From: Methylophilaceae bacterium | GTDB lineage: Bacteria; Pseudomonadota; Gammaproteobacteria; Burkholderiales; Methylophilaceae | Direction of reading: 5' to 3' | NCBI GenBank assembly: GCA_010031285.1 | Contig: RHAY01000057.1 | Span: 1-5,000 of the forward strand | Length of the DNA stretch: 5,000 nt | Shown here: piece by piece, positions 1 through 5,000 of the stretch | Layout of the letters: each line of letters opens with the position of its first letter | How positions within the stretch are numbered: position 1 is the first letter of the stretch | Notes under the pieces: generated by a model | Told to the model about the DNA's origin: nothing | The model's input: only the letters and a program-made list of their open reading frames with translations | Database searches by the model: none | Program-made: the position numbers and the translations under genes

Positions 1-449
1 GATTCTTTAAGTTGGGGTAATTCATGTGGCTTATAAACACCTTCAAATATAGGCGCTGAAAATGTTTTATCTTCTTTTATATAAGCGCTGAAATATATCT
101 CCCCCATTCTGGCATCAATAACACTAATCACTTTATTTTTACCAGAGCTATCAGCAAGTGCTAAAAGATTATTCACCCCAATAACTGGAATTGAGGCGCC
201 ATAACCTAATCCGTATGCAATCCCACAGGCAATTCTAATACCTGTAAATGAGCCTGGCCCTCTGCCAAATGCGATAGCATCAAGATCTTTTGTATTTAAT
301 TCATGTTCACTTAATAATTTATTTATTTCCGGCAAGACAATTTCTGAATGTGTCTGCCCAGCCTTGATATTAATCGAATAAAAATCTTCATGAATCTTCA
401 AACCTAAAGACATATATTCGGTTGAGGTATCTAAGGACAAAATCTTCAT
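1..449 (-). CDS. tsaB: tRNA threonylcarbamoyladenosine biosynthesis protein TsaB (3' end outside window)
   Basis: Partner subunit of the TsaB-TsaD-TsaE complex, which moves the threonylcarbamoyl group onto A37 of ANN-decoding tRNAs (t6A) in the cytoplasm. TsaB is an ASKHA-fold, catalytically inactive paralogue that scaffolds TsaD. Reading from 449 leftward gives 149 complete codons starting MKILSLDTST, with the N-terminal LDTST motif (residues 6-10), the family hallmark GRGPGSFTGIR (62-72) and DARMGEIY (112-119). All three match E. coli TsaB closely. E. coli TsaB is 231 residues, so about 80 C-terminal residues lie beyond the left edge. The start is an ATG only 3 bases after the helicase stop (TAA TTT ATG), with no strong Shine-Dalgarno, which suggests translation by coupling or re-initiation from the upstream gene. 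rimI is a common downstream neighbour of tsaB but cannot be seen here. Identity is very secure. Confidence 0.96.
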   Translation of the reverse strand, partial: MKILSLDTSTEYMSLGLKIHEDFYSINIKAGQTHSEIVLPEINKLLSEHELNTKDLDAIAFGRGPGSFTGIRIACGIAYGLGYGASIPVIGVNNLLALADSSGKNKVISVIDARMGEIYFSAYIKEDKTFSAPIFEGVYKPHELPQLKE

Positions 450-452
450 AAA

Positions 453-2390
453 TTAAATTTTTTCTAGAAATTGGATGACTTCTAAATCATTTCGAGTTCG
501 AGCAAATGGAGGTAGACTCTGCCACATTCTTTTTCCATAAGCTTTATCAATAATTCTTGTATCGCATATGACAAGAACGCCCTTATCAAACTCATCTCGT
601 ATTAATCGACCGGCACCCTGTTTTAAAGTAATGACTGCATTAGGCAGCTGGTATTCCATAAAAGCATTTCCGCCACTTTGGTTGATTTTATCAATTCTCG
701 CAGCCAGCACGGGATCTTCTGGCGAAAAAAATGGTAATTTATCTATCACGACTAATGACAAAGCATCTCCCTTCACATCTACGCCCTCCCAAAAACTTAA
801 GGAGCCAATGAGAATTGCGTGGCCATGCTCTCTAAATTTATTTAAAAGATGATTTCTTGAGCCATCCCCTTGAAGGTAAATTGGATAATCCAATTGGTCT
901 GTTTCAATTTTGTCTTGAAGTAATGTAAATATTTCCCGCATGGATTTTAATGTCGTACAAAGAATAAATGCTCTGCCTTTACTAGCTTTAATAAAAGGAT
1001 AGATCTGATTCACGACTGCGAAATTAAAATTCTCGTGATTGGCATCCGGCATCGATTTAGGCACATAGAGCAAGGCTTTTTCAGCATAATTAAATGGGCT
1101 CTCTTTAGAAACCGAATCCGCATCCATCAAACCCAGCTGATTTTTGAAATGATCAAAGTTAGTTTTTACAGCCAGTGTTGCTGATGTAAAAATCCATGCA
1201 GTTGATTCATTATTAATATGTTTTGCAAACATATCAGCAATCGATAGGGGGGTATTATTAAGCTGCACAGACTGAGAATAAACTTCAAGCCACTTAATAG
1301 AGTTATTATCAGCATCCTGACGCCAAGCATCAAAACTCGAGAGTATTTCATGGGCATTATCAAAATACTTTTCAATCTCCGAATCTCTATCTTTATGATC
1401 TGCTAATAACTCAATTAATTTTTTGAGTTTTTCGATCAAGTCTTCGTAAGCAAAGTCAAATCGACTAAAAGAAGAAACTTTTTGATAAGGATATCGATTG
1501 GACTCTCTTGGGAATGCGAGCCTAAAATCTTTACTTGCTTTTTCTAAGTCATTTAAAATAGATTCGAAATCGAAAACATCTTTCAAATGTTTTAAATAAA
1601 TCTGATAGCCATCTTGGACGATCTCAGTGATCTGACTGGTTGAAATATTCTTTCCATAAAAAATTGAAGCGATGTCTGGAATCTGGTGAGCTTCATCAAA
1701 AATGACCGTCGCAGCCTTTGGAAGAAGTTCAGATATGCCTTCCTCTTTCATATTAAGGTCGGCAAAAAATAAATGATGGTTGACGATAGTAACGTCCGCA
1801 GCTAAAGCTTTTTTTCTAGCGTTCATGACAAAACACTCTTTATAAAAACTACAGTCCTGTCCTAAACAATTTTCTTTGGTAGAAGTTACTTGTGGCCATA
1901 TAGATGAGCTTTCTGGAATAGTATCCAATTCTGCTCTGTCGCCATCATCACTATACTTTGCATGTTGGTTCACAAGGTGCAAATAAGTTACATCTTCCTT
2001 ATTCATAAAGGCGCCTTCAATCATGGCGTTTTCTAATCTTAAATGACATAAATAATTTGACCTGCCTTTGAGCATAGCTAGGCTTACTGGCACTTTTAAT
2101 GCATCCCTAATCATAGGGATATCCTTAGTGAATAATTGATCCTGTAAATTTTTAGTTGCTGTAGAAATAATAATTTTGCCACCAGAGAGAAATGCAGGTA
2201 CAAGATATGCAAAAGTTTTGCCAATACCCGTACCTGCCTCAACAATTAATTTTTTTTTATGTGTAATTGCTTCGTCAATTAAGATGGAGATATCGATCTG
2301 CTCTTGCCTCACTCGATATTCATCGATGCTATGCGAGAGATCGCCTTTTTCACTAAAAAATTGCGAAATAAATATTTCATTCATGATCAT
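453..2390 (-). CDS. yoaA: DinG/YoaA-family ATP-dependent DNA helicase (XPD-like, Fe-S)
   Basis: Superfamily 2 helicase of the DinG/XPD/FANCJ group, a 5'-3' ATP-driven DNA unwinder linked to repair and stalled-fork rescue. Visible in the 645 residues are a Q-motif-like RQEQ (28-31), Walker A AGTGIGKT (52-59), and four cysteines C115, C175, C180 and C186, whose CxxxxC/CxxxxxC spacing matches the 4Fe-4S site of E. coli DinG. These are followed by Walker B DEAH (232-235), motif III TSATL (402-406), a motif V region around GSLSFWEGVDVKG (529-541) and motif VI QGAGRLIRD (591-599). Length is close to E. coli YoaA (636) and shorter than DinG (716). The tsaB gene 3 bases downstream repeats the E. coli yoaA-tsaB neighbourhood, so I prefer YoaA to DinG. 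E. coli YoaA works with the polymerase III chi subunit; whether that holds here is inference. Start is uncertain: ATG at 2390 or the in-frame ATG at 2384 (giving MNEIF), neither with a good ribosome binding site. I saw no LexA-type CTG-N10-CAG box upstream. Confidence 0.94.
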   Translation of the reverse strand: MIMNEIFISQFFSEKGDLSHSIDEYRVRQEQIDISILIDEAITHKKKLIVEAGTGIGKTFAYLVPAFLSGGKIIISTATKNLQDQLFTKDIPMIRDALKVPVSLAMLKGRSNYLCHLRLENAMIEGAFMNKEDVTYLHLVNQHAKYSDDGDRAELDTIPESSSIWPQVTSTKENCLGQDCSFYKECFVMNARKKALAADVTIVNHHLFFADLNMKEEGISELLPKAATVIFDEAHQIPDIASIFYGKNISTSQITEIVQDGYQIYLKHLKDVFDFESILNDLEKASKDFRLAFPRESNRYPYQKVSSFSRFDFAYEDLIEKLKKLIELLADHKDRDSEIEKYFDNAHEILSSFDAWRQDADNNSIKWLEVYSQSVQLNNTPLSIADMFAKHINNESTAWIFTSATLAVKTNFDHFKNQLGLMDADSVSKESPFNYAEKALLYVPKSMPDANHENFNFAVVNQIYPFIKASKGRAFILCTTLKSMREIFTLLQDKIETDQLDYPIYLQGDGSRNHLLNKFREHGHAILIGSLSFWEGVDVKGDALSLVVIDKLPFFSPEDPVLAARIDKINQSGGNAFMEYQLPNAVITLKQGAGRLIRDEFDKGVLVICDTRIIDKAYGKRMWQSLPPFARTRNDLEVIQFLEKI

Positions 2391-2392
2391 GA
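2381..2392. repeat. 12-bp perfect palindrome over the helicase start codons
   Basis: TCATGATCATGA reads identically on both strands and covers both candidate ATG starts (2390 and 2384) of the minus-strand helicase gene. It lies directly downstream of a putative -10 element. The flanking bases (T at 2380, G at 2393) break the symmetry, so it is exactly 12 bases. It could be an operator half of a regulatory region, or simply the by-product of a start region reading ATGATCATGA. No known regulator motif is recognised. Confidence 0.35.
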
Positions 2393-2393
2393 G

Positions 2394-2402
2394 ATTATCG
2401 CA
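2394..2402 (-). promoter_or_regulatory. Possible extended -10 promoter element for the helicase-tsaB pair
   Basis: On the minus strand the bases read TGCGATAAT, an extended -10 (TGn plus GATAAT, five of six matches to TATAAT). No convincing -35 lies 16-18 bases upstream, as is tolerated for extended -10 promoters. If used, transcription would begin near 2387-2384, at or just before the second ATG (2384), giving a leaderless or nearly leaderless message and favouring that ATG as the true start. A promoter further upstream in the 2405-2470 spacer cannot be excluded. Confidence 0.3.
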
Positions 2403-2420
2403 TGCAGATGAAATTCGGAT

Positions 2421-2448
2421 TTCACAAACCCCTTATAAATGGTAAAAT
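2421..2448 (+). promoter_or_regulatory. Sigma-70 promoter of the NlpC/P60 gene
   Basis: TTCACA (2421-2426, five of six to TTGACA), a 16-base spacer, then TAAAAT (2443-2448, five of six to TATAAT) preceded by TG at 2440-2441, making an extended -10. The predicted transcription start is about 2455, leaving a leader of roughly 20 bases before the ATG at 2475. Because the ATG at 2439 overlaps the -10 region, it would not be on the transcript; this supports the downstream start. Prediction is by eye only. Confidence 0.55.
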
Positions 2449-2474
2449 CTATTAAATTTACTTATTTTCAAACT

Positions 2475-3005
2475 ATGAATTTCAAAGCTTTACTCATTTT
2501 TTTAGTCCTCGCATTTTCCAGTCCATCCTGGGCTGAAGTTGATTCATCGAATTTAAGCGATCTAGACCCAACTTCACTTTCGGAAGTAACACCAGCAGCT
2601 GATCAGCAATGGAAAAGTGATATTTCTCGTATTATTGATAAAGCTTATGAGCTCACAGGCATTAAATATAAGTTGGGTGGTTCAAAACCAGAAACTGGTT
2701 TTGATTGCAGTCAATTTGTAAAATATGTCTTTGAACAAGCTTTAAATTTAAGTCTCCCTCCAAGCGCTAGATCCTTAAGCAAGGTCGGCGAAACGATTAA
2801 ATTTGAAGACTTACAACCAGGTGATCTTGTATTCTTTAATACGCGTAAATCCAAGTTCTCTCATGTCGGTATCTACGTCGGAAACAATGAATTTATTCAT
2901 GCGCCCCGAACAGGCAAAACTATTCGCATTGAAAGTCTTACTAAAAACTACTGGCTTAAAAGATTTAATGGTGCAACAAGAGTTGAGCCAGAAGAAACAC
3001 TCTAA
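2475..3005 (+). CDS. Secreted NlpC/P60-family peptidoglycan endopeptidase
   Basis: Cysteine peptidase that cuts peptide stems or cross-links of peptidoglycan in the periplasm, the same family as E. coli MepS (Spr) and NlpC. The 176-residue product opens with a clear Sec signal peptide, MNFKALLIFLVLAFSSPSWA, with likely signal peptidase I cleavage after A20. There is no lipobox cysteine, unlike the lipoprotein MepS. A short acidic/Ser-Thr linker (about 21-45) precedes the NlpC/P60 domain (about 48-168), with catalytic C78 in FDCSQF, H130 in SHVGIYVG and H142 in FIHAPRTG. C78 is the only cysteine in the protein. The residue after C78-Ser is Gln where most relatives have Gly. An in-frame ATG at 2439 would add 12 residues, but it sits inside the predicted promoter and would mask the signal peptide, so 2475 is preferred. 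The gene ends overlapping the convergent CxxC-protein gene by 4 bases. The exact bond cleaved cannot be told from sequence. Confidence 0.92.
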   Translation: MNFKALLIFLVLAFSSPSWAEVDSSNLSDLDPTSLSEVTPAADQQWKSDISRIIDKAYELTGIKYKLGGSKPETGFDCSQFVKYVFEQALNLSLPPSARSLSKVGETIKFEDLQPGDLVFFNTRKSKFSHVGIYVGNNEFIHAPRTGKTIRIESLTKNYWLKRFNGATRVEPEETL

Positions 3006-3289
3006 AGATCGGTATGGCCCAGATTTTTCTCTGGACTAATTTTATCTCGGATCAACTTTTTAATATCTTTAATATCAAGAAATCCTCCGAAGTCTGATCT
3101 GGAATAGATTTTCTCTTTATCCAAGAAAATTTCAAAAATACCGCCCGATTTAGGGGTTAATGTAACAGATAAAATTTCATCCTGAAAAGTCGTCAGTATT
3201 TCCTGCATCATCCATGAAGCTCGAGGAAGCCAACCACATTGCGTACAAAATTGAATCTCAATTTCATAAGTTTTAGATTTAGTTCCCAT
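3002..3289 (-). CDS. SelT/SelW/SelH (Rdx) family thioredoxin-like protein
   Basis: Small 95-residue cytoplasmic protein of the SelW-like Rdx family, a thioredoxin-fold group with a CxxC redox motif and no firmly known bacterial substrate. The N-terminal strand ends in QFCTQCGWLPRA with C15 and C18. Both are TGT cysteine codons, so this is the cysteine form and not a selenoprotein. The middle holds the SGGIFEIFLD strand and the end has the family's closing pattern, KKLIRDKISPEKNLGHTD (residues about 76-93). Length is normal and there is no signal peptide or membrane segment. It lies alone on the minus strand, divergent from ctpA and convergent with the NlpC/P60 gene, whose stop codon it overlaps (TAG at 3004-3002 against TAA at 3003-3005). 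The start ATG at 3289 has no clear ribosome binding site. Role in redox balance is inferred from the family only. Confidence 0.9.
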   Translation of the reverse strand: MGTKSKTYEIEIQFCTQCGWLPRASWMMQEILTTFQDEILSVTLTPKSGGIFEIFLDKEKIYSRSDFGGFLDIKDIKKLIRDKISPEKNLGHTDL

Positions 3290-3315
3290 ATTTATAGAGT
3301 TATTCTTAAAATATA

Positions 3316-3343
3316 TTTATAAAAGCCTATTGATATAAGGCAA
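3316..3343 (-). promoter_or_regulatory. Candidate promoter of the SelW-like gene
   Basis: On the minus strand TTGCCT (3343-3338) is followed after 16 bases by TATAAA (3321-3316), four and five matches to the sigma-70 consensus. The predicted start near 3309 gives a leader of about 20 bases to the ATG at 3289. The region is so AT-rich that chance TATA-like matches are expected, so the call is weak. Confidence 0.35.
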
Positions 3344-3358
3344 ACAAAAAGACAGAAT
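3330..3358 (+). promoter_or_regulatory. Candidate promoter of ctpA-coq7
   Basis: TTGATA (3330-3335, five of six to TTGACA), a 17-base spacer, then CAGAAT (3353-3358, four of six). The predicted start near 3365 leaves a leader of about 45 bases to the ctpA ATG. It overlaps the candidate minus-strand promoter of the divergent gene, so the two might compete. The AT-rich, imperfectly symmetrical stretch 3361-3380 follows. Low confidence, by eye. Confidence 0.3.
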
Positions 3359-3409
3359 GCATTAATATTAAATAATTAATCCTTGTATAGCTTATTACGA
3401 AAGTCATTC

Positions 3410-4819
3410 ATGCGCTCAAAAATCGAAAAATTTACCCTCATAGCATGTGGTGCTATTATCGGTGTTCTCATCAGTTTAAATTTACCTGTCTTTGCGGATA
3501 AGACTGAAAAAAATAATCTTCCTATTGATGAGCTTCGAACTTTTGCTGAAGTTTTTGGCAAGATTAAATCTGATTACGTAGAACCTGTAGAGGACAAAAA
3601 GCTTATTAATGAAGCACTCAATGGCATGCTGACCGGCCTTGATCCTCATTCTTCTTTTTTAAATGTCGAAGACTTTAAAGATTTGAATCAAGCAACCCAA
3701 GGTGAGTTTGGTGGTCTTGGTATTGAAGTTGGTATGGAGGATGGTTTTGTAAAAGTCATATCTCCTATTGAAGACAGTCCAGCTTATAAGGCCGGGTTAA
3801 AGAGTGGCGACCTTATTATGAAATTAGATGAAACTTCTACAAAAGGCTTAACACTTAATGACTCAGTTAAAAAAATGCGCGGTAAACCAGGAACTAGCAT
3901 TGTGTTAACTGTATTAAGGAAAGGTGAAACAAAACCTTTAACTTTTAATCTAGTGCGTGCTGTAATCAAATCACAAAGCGTTAAAGGGAAACTAACTGAG
4001 CCCAATTACGCATACGTTCGTATTGCTCAATTCCAAGAACACACAGGTGAGGATTTAGCGAAGCTCCTAAAAAATCTTCGTCAACAAAATAAAACGCCTC
4101 TAAAAGGTATATTGCTTGATCTTAGAAATAATCCAGGCGGCTTATTAAATGCAGCTGTTGGCGTATCTGCAGCATTCTTGCCTAAAGGTGATTTAGTTGT
4201 TTATACAGAAGGTCGTGCGCAAGATTCAAAAATGCACTTAACTGCTGTGCCAGCAGATTATCTAAAAGGTGGTGGCAAGGATGATTATCTCAAAGATCTT
4301 CCTGAAGATATCAGAACAACACCTATGGCTGTTTTAGTAAATAATGGATCAGCATCGGCATCTGAAATTGTGGCGGGTGCGCTCCAAGATCATAAAAGAG
4401 CTTTAATTGTAGGTATGCAAAGCTTTGGTAAAGGCTCAGTTCAAAGTATTCTGCCTATGAACAACGGCACAGCAATCAAGATGACTACAGCGAGATACTT
4501 TACCCCTAACGGAAGATCCATTCAGGCAAAAGGTATTGTGCCTGACATTATCGTTGATGATGGAAGTGACCCTTCATTCATGACTAAAGAAGCAGATCTC
4601 ACAAACCATCTTTCAAATCCAAAAGATGCTGATGCGAATACTCCATCTAAAGATAAGGATAGTAAACCTGTGACGCCGCCAGTCAAAAAACCTGAAGAAG
4701 AGAAAAAGAAAACTTCTGATACACCATCAGGTCCAATTGAGCCAGGCAGCAAAGCGGATAAGCAATTTCAAGAAGCAATGAATATCCTCAAAGGTCTTCA
4801 AATTATTCAAAACAAATGA
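3410..4819 (+). CDS. ctpA: Carboxy-terminal processing protease CtpA (S41 family, PDZ)
   Basis: Periplasmic serine protease of family S41A that degrades or trims envelope proteins from their C-termini. The 469-residue product begins with a hydrophobic segment (about 8-28, ending PVFA before D30) serving as signal peptide or membrane anchor. A helical N-terminal region has LDPHSSF (77-83). The PDZ domain runs about 98-185 (GEFGGLGIEV, then SPAYKAGLKSGD). The protease core has LDLRNNPGG (236-244), catalytic S316 in NGSASASEIVAGAL, general-base K341 in SFGKGSVQ, and Q345. The 25-residue Ser-Lys gap equals that in E. coli Prc and Bacillus CtpB. A Lys/Pro/Asp/Ser-rich linker (about 403-447) and a final helix (448-466) follow. 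The ATG at 3410 is chosen: a TTG 27 bases earlier would only extend the N-terminus, and MRSKIEK is the usual beginning of proteobacterial CtpA. A weak GAAAG lies 6 bases before it. coq7 overlaps its end. envC, a frequent upstream neighbour of ctpA, is not adjacent. Confidence 0.95.
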   Translation: MRSKIEKFTLIACGAIIGVLISLNLPVFADKTEKNNLPIDELRTFAEVFGKIKSDYVEPVEDKKLINEALNGMLTGLDPHSSFLNVEDFKDLNQATQGEFGGLGIEVGMEDGFVKVISPIEDSPAYKAGLKSGDLIMKLDETSTKGLTLNDSVKKMRGKPGTSIVLTVLRKGETKPLTFNLVRAVIKSQSVKGKLTEPNYAYVRIAQFQEHTGEDLAKLLKNLRQQNKTPLKGILLDLRNNPGGLLNAAVGVSAAFLPKGDLVVYTEGRAQDSKMHLTAVPADYLKGGGKDDYLKDLPEDIRTTPMAVLVNNGSASASEIVAGALQDHKRALIVGMQSFGKGSVQSILPMNNGTAIKMTTARYFTPNGRSIQAKGIVPDIIVDDGSDPSFMTKEADLTNHLSNPKDADANTPSKDKDSKPVTPPVKKPEEEKKKTSDTPSGPIEPGSKADKQFQEAMNILKGLQIIQNK

Positions 4820-5000
4820 TTGATGACCTCATCATTGAATTTGATAAAGGCCTAAAGGTTTTATTTGCCAAACCTAAAGGCTCGAGACCAAGGCCCGATC
4901 TTCACATTAAAGATACTGAATTAACTCCGGAAGAAAAAAAACGCACAATCGAATTGATGCGCGTTAACCACGCAGGTGAAGTTTGTGCTCAAGCTTTATA
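4816..5000 (+). CDS. coq7: Coq7-type demethoxyubiquinone hydroxylase (N-terminus only)
   Basis: Ferritin-like di-iron monooxygenase that carries out the last hydroxylation of ubiquinone synthesis (2-polyprenyl-3-methyl-6-methoxy-1,4-benzoquinone oxidation) at the inner membrane, using O2. Sixty-one complete codons are present, beginning MIDDLIIEFDKGLKVLFA, a typical start for this family. They run to the hallmark MRVNHAGEVCAQAL (48-61), in which E55 is the first di-iron ligand. The remaining glutamate and histidine ligands lie beyond the right edge; relatives are around 200 residues long. The ATG shares bases with the ctpA stop codon (ATGA, 4816-4819), and no separate ribosome binding site is evident, so translation is probably coupled to ctpA and both genes share a transcript. 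The family assignment is secure from the motif; activity depends on the unseen rest of the gene. Confidence 0.94.
   Translation, partial: MIDDLIIEFDKGLKVLFAKPKGSRPRPDLHIKDTELTPEEKKRTIELMRVNHAGEVCAQAL

Noticed and set aside
2391..2474. LexA (SOS) box controlling the DinG-like helicase.
   Set aside because: No CTG-N10-CAG palindrome or close variant is present in the divergent spacer.
2475..2537. Lipoprotein signal (lipobox) on the NlpC/P60 protein, as in MepS.
   Set aside because: There is no cysteine in or near the signal peptide; the only cysteine is the catalytic one.
3019..3034. Small hairpin CCAGA-TTTTTC-TCTGG just past the NlpC/P60 stop, considered as its terminator.
   Set aside because: The stem is only 5 base pairs, is not followed by a clean T-run, and lies inside the coding region of the SelW-like gene, so it is likely chance.
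3215..3260. Possible selenoprotein (UGA-encoded selenocysteine) in the SelW-like CxxC motif.
   Set aside because: Both motif positions are TGT cysteine codons and the frame has no internal TGA.
3383..3409. TTG start 27 bases upstream of the ctpA ATG, giving a 478-residue protein.
   Set aside because: The ATG at 3410 has a weak ribosome binding site (GAAAG) at a good distance and gives the normal CtpA N-terminus with the hydrophobic segment close to the start; the extra residues look like untranslated leader.
4522..4752. Open frame on the minus strand opposite the 3' part of ctpA (76 codons).
   Set aside because: It lies wholly within a well-supported gene, has a low-complexity Ser/Gly/Phe composition mirroring the charged linker, and has no recognisable family features. 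Similar opposite-strand frames at 568-852, 1166-1375 and 3784-4005 were rejected for the same reason.
1..5000. Search for an undescribed defence system, mobile element, CRISPR array, tRNA or riboswitch.
   Set aside because: Nearly all of the window is occupied by six recognisable housekeeping or envelope genes, the two larger gaps are only 84 and 120 bases, and no direct repeats, transposase fragments or structured leader were seen.

Overview
This window is an ordinary, tightly packed, AT-rich piece of bacterial chromosome carrying six protein genes, two of them cut by the window edges. I see no mobile element, CRISPR array, rRNA/tRNA gene or phage gene. The gene content suggests an aerobic, ubiquinone-making proteobacterium, most likely a betaproteobacterium. 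The pointers are a Coq7-type ubiquinone hydroxylase, a proteobacterial CtpA protease with a charged/proline C-terminal linker, and a 95-residue SelT/SelW/SelH-like protein. The AT-rich composition and very short intergenic gaps fit a small aquatic genome such as a Methylophilales (OM43/Methylopumilus-like) lineage. That placement is inference from style and recall, not a computed phylogeny.

Layout: the left half is a minus-strand pair. A DinG/YoaA-type iron-sulfur DNA helicase (453-2390) is followed 3 bases later by tsaB (449 down to the left edge), the partner subunit for the tRNA t6A modification. The yoaA-tsaB adjacency is also found in E. coli. An 84-base divergent spacer (2391-2474) then separates the helicase from a plus-strand secreted NlpC/P60 peptidoglycan endopeptidase (2475-3005). 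That gene meets a minus-strand SelT/SelW/SelH-like CxxC protein (3002-3289) tail to tail with a 4-base overlap. A second divergent spacer (3290-3409, 120 bases) leads to plus-strand ctpA (3410-4819), which overlaps coq7 (4816 to the right edge) by the classic ATGA.

How the genes fit together: tsaB and the helicase are information-processing housekeeping genes that probably share a transcript. The NlpC/P60 enzyme and CtpA are both cell-envelope proteins. In E. coli (Prc/MepS) and Pseudomonas (CtpA) this protease family degrades NlpC/P60-type murein hydrolases, so their closeness may be functional. Coq7 supplies ubiquinone for aerobic respiration and is probably translationally coupled to ctpA. 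Nothing here qualifies as a previously undescribed system. The more interesting points are the two overlapping or divergent promoter regions, a 12-base palindrome over the helicase start, and the hydrolase/protease pairing.
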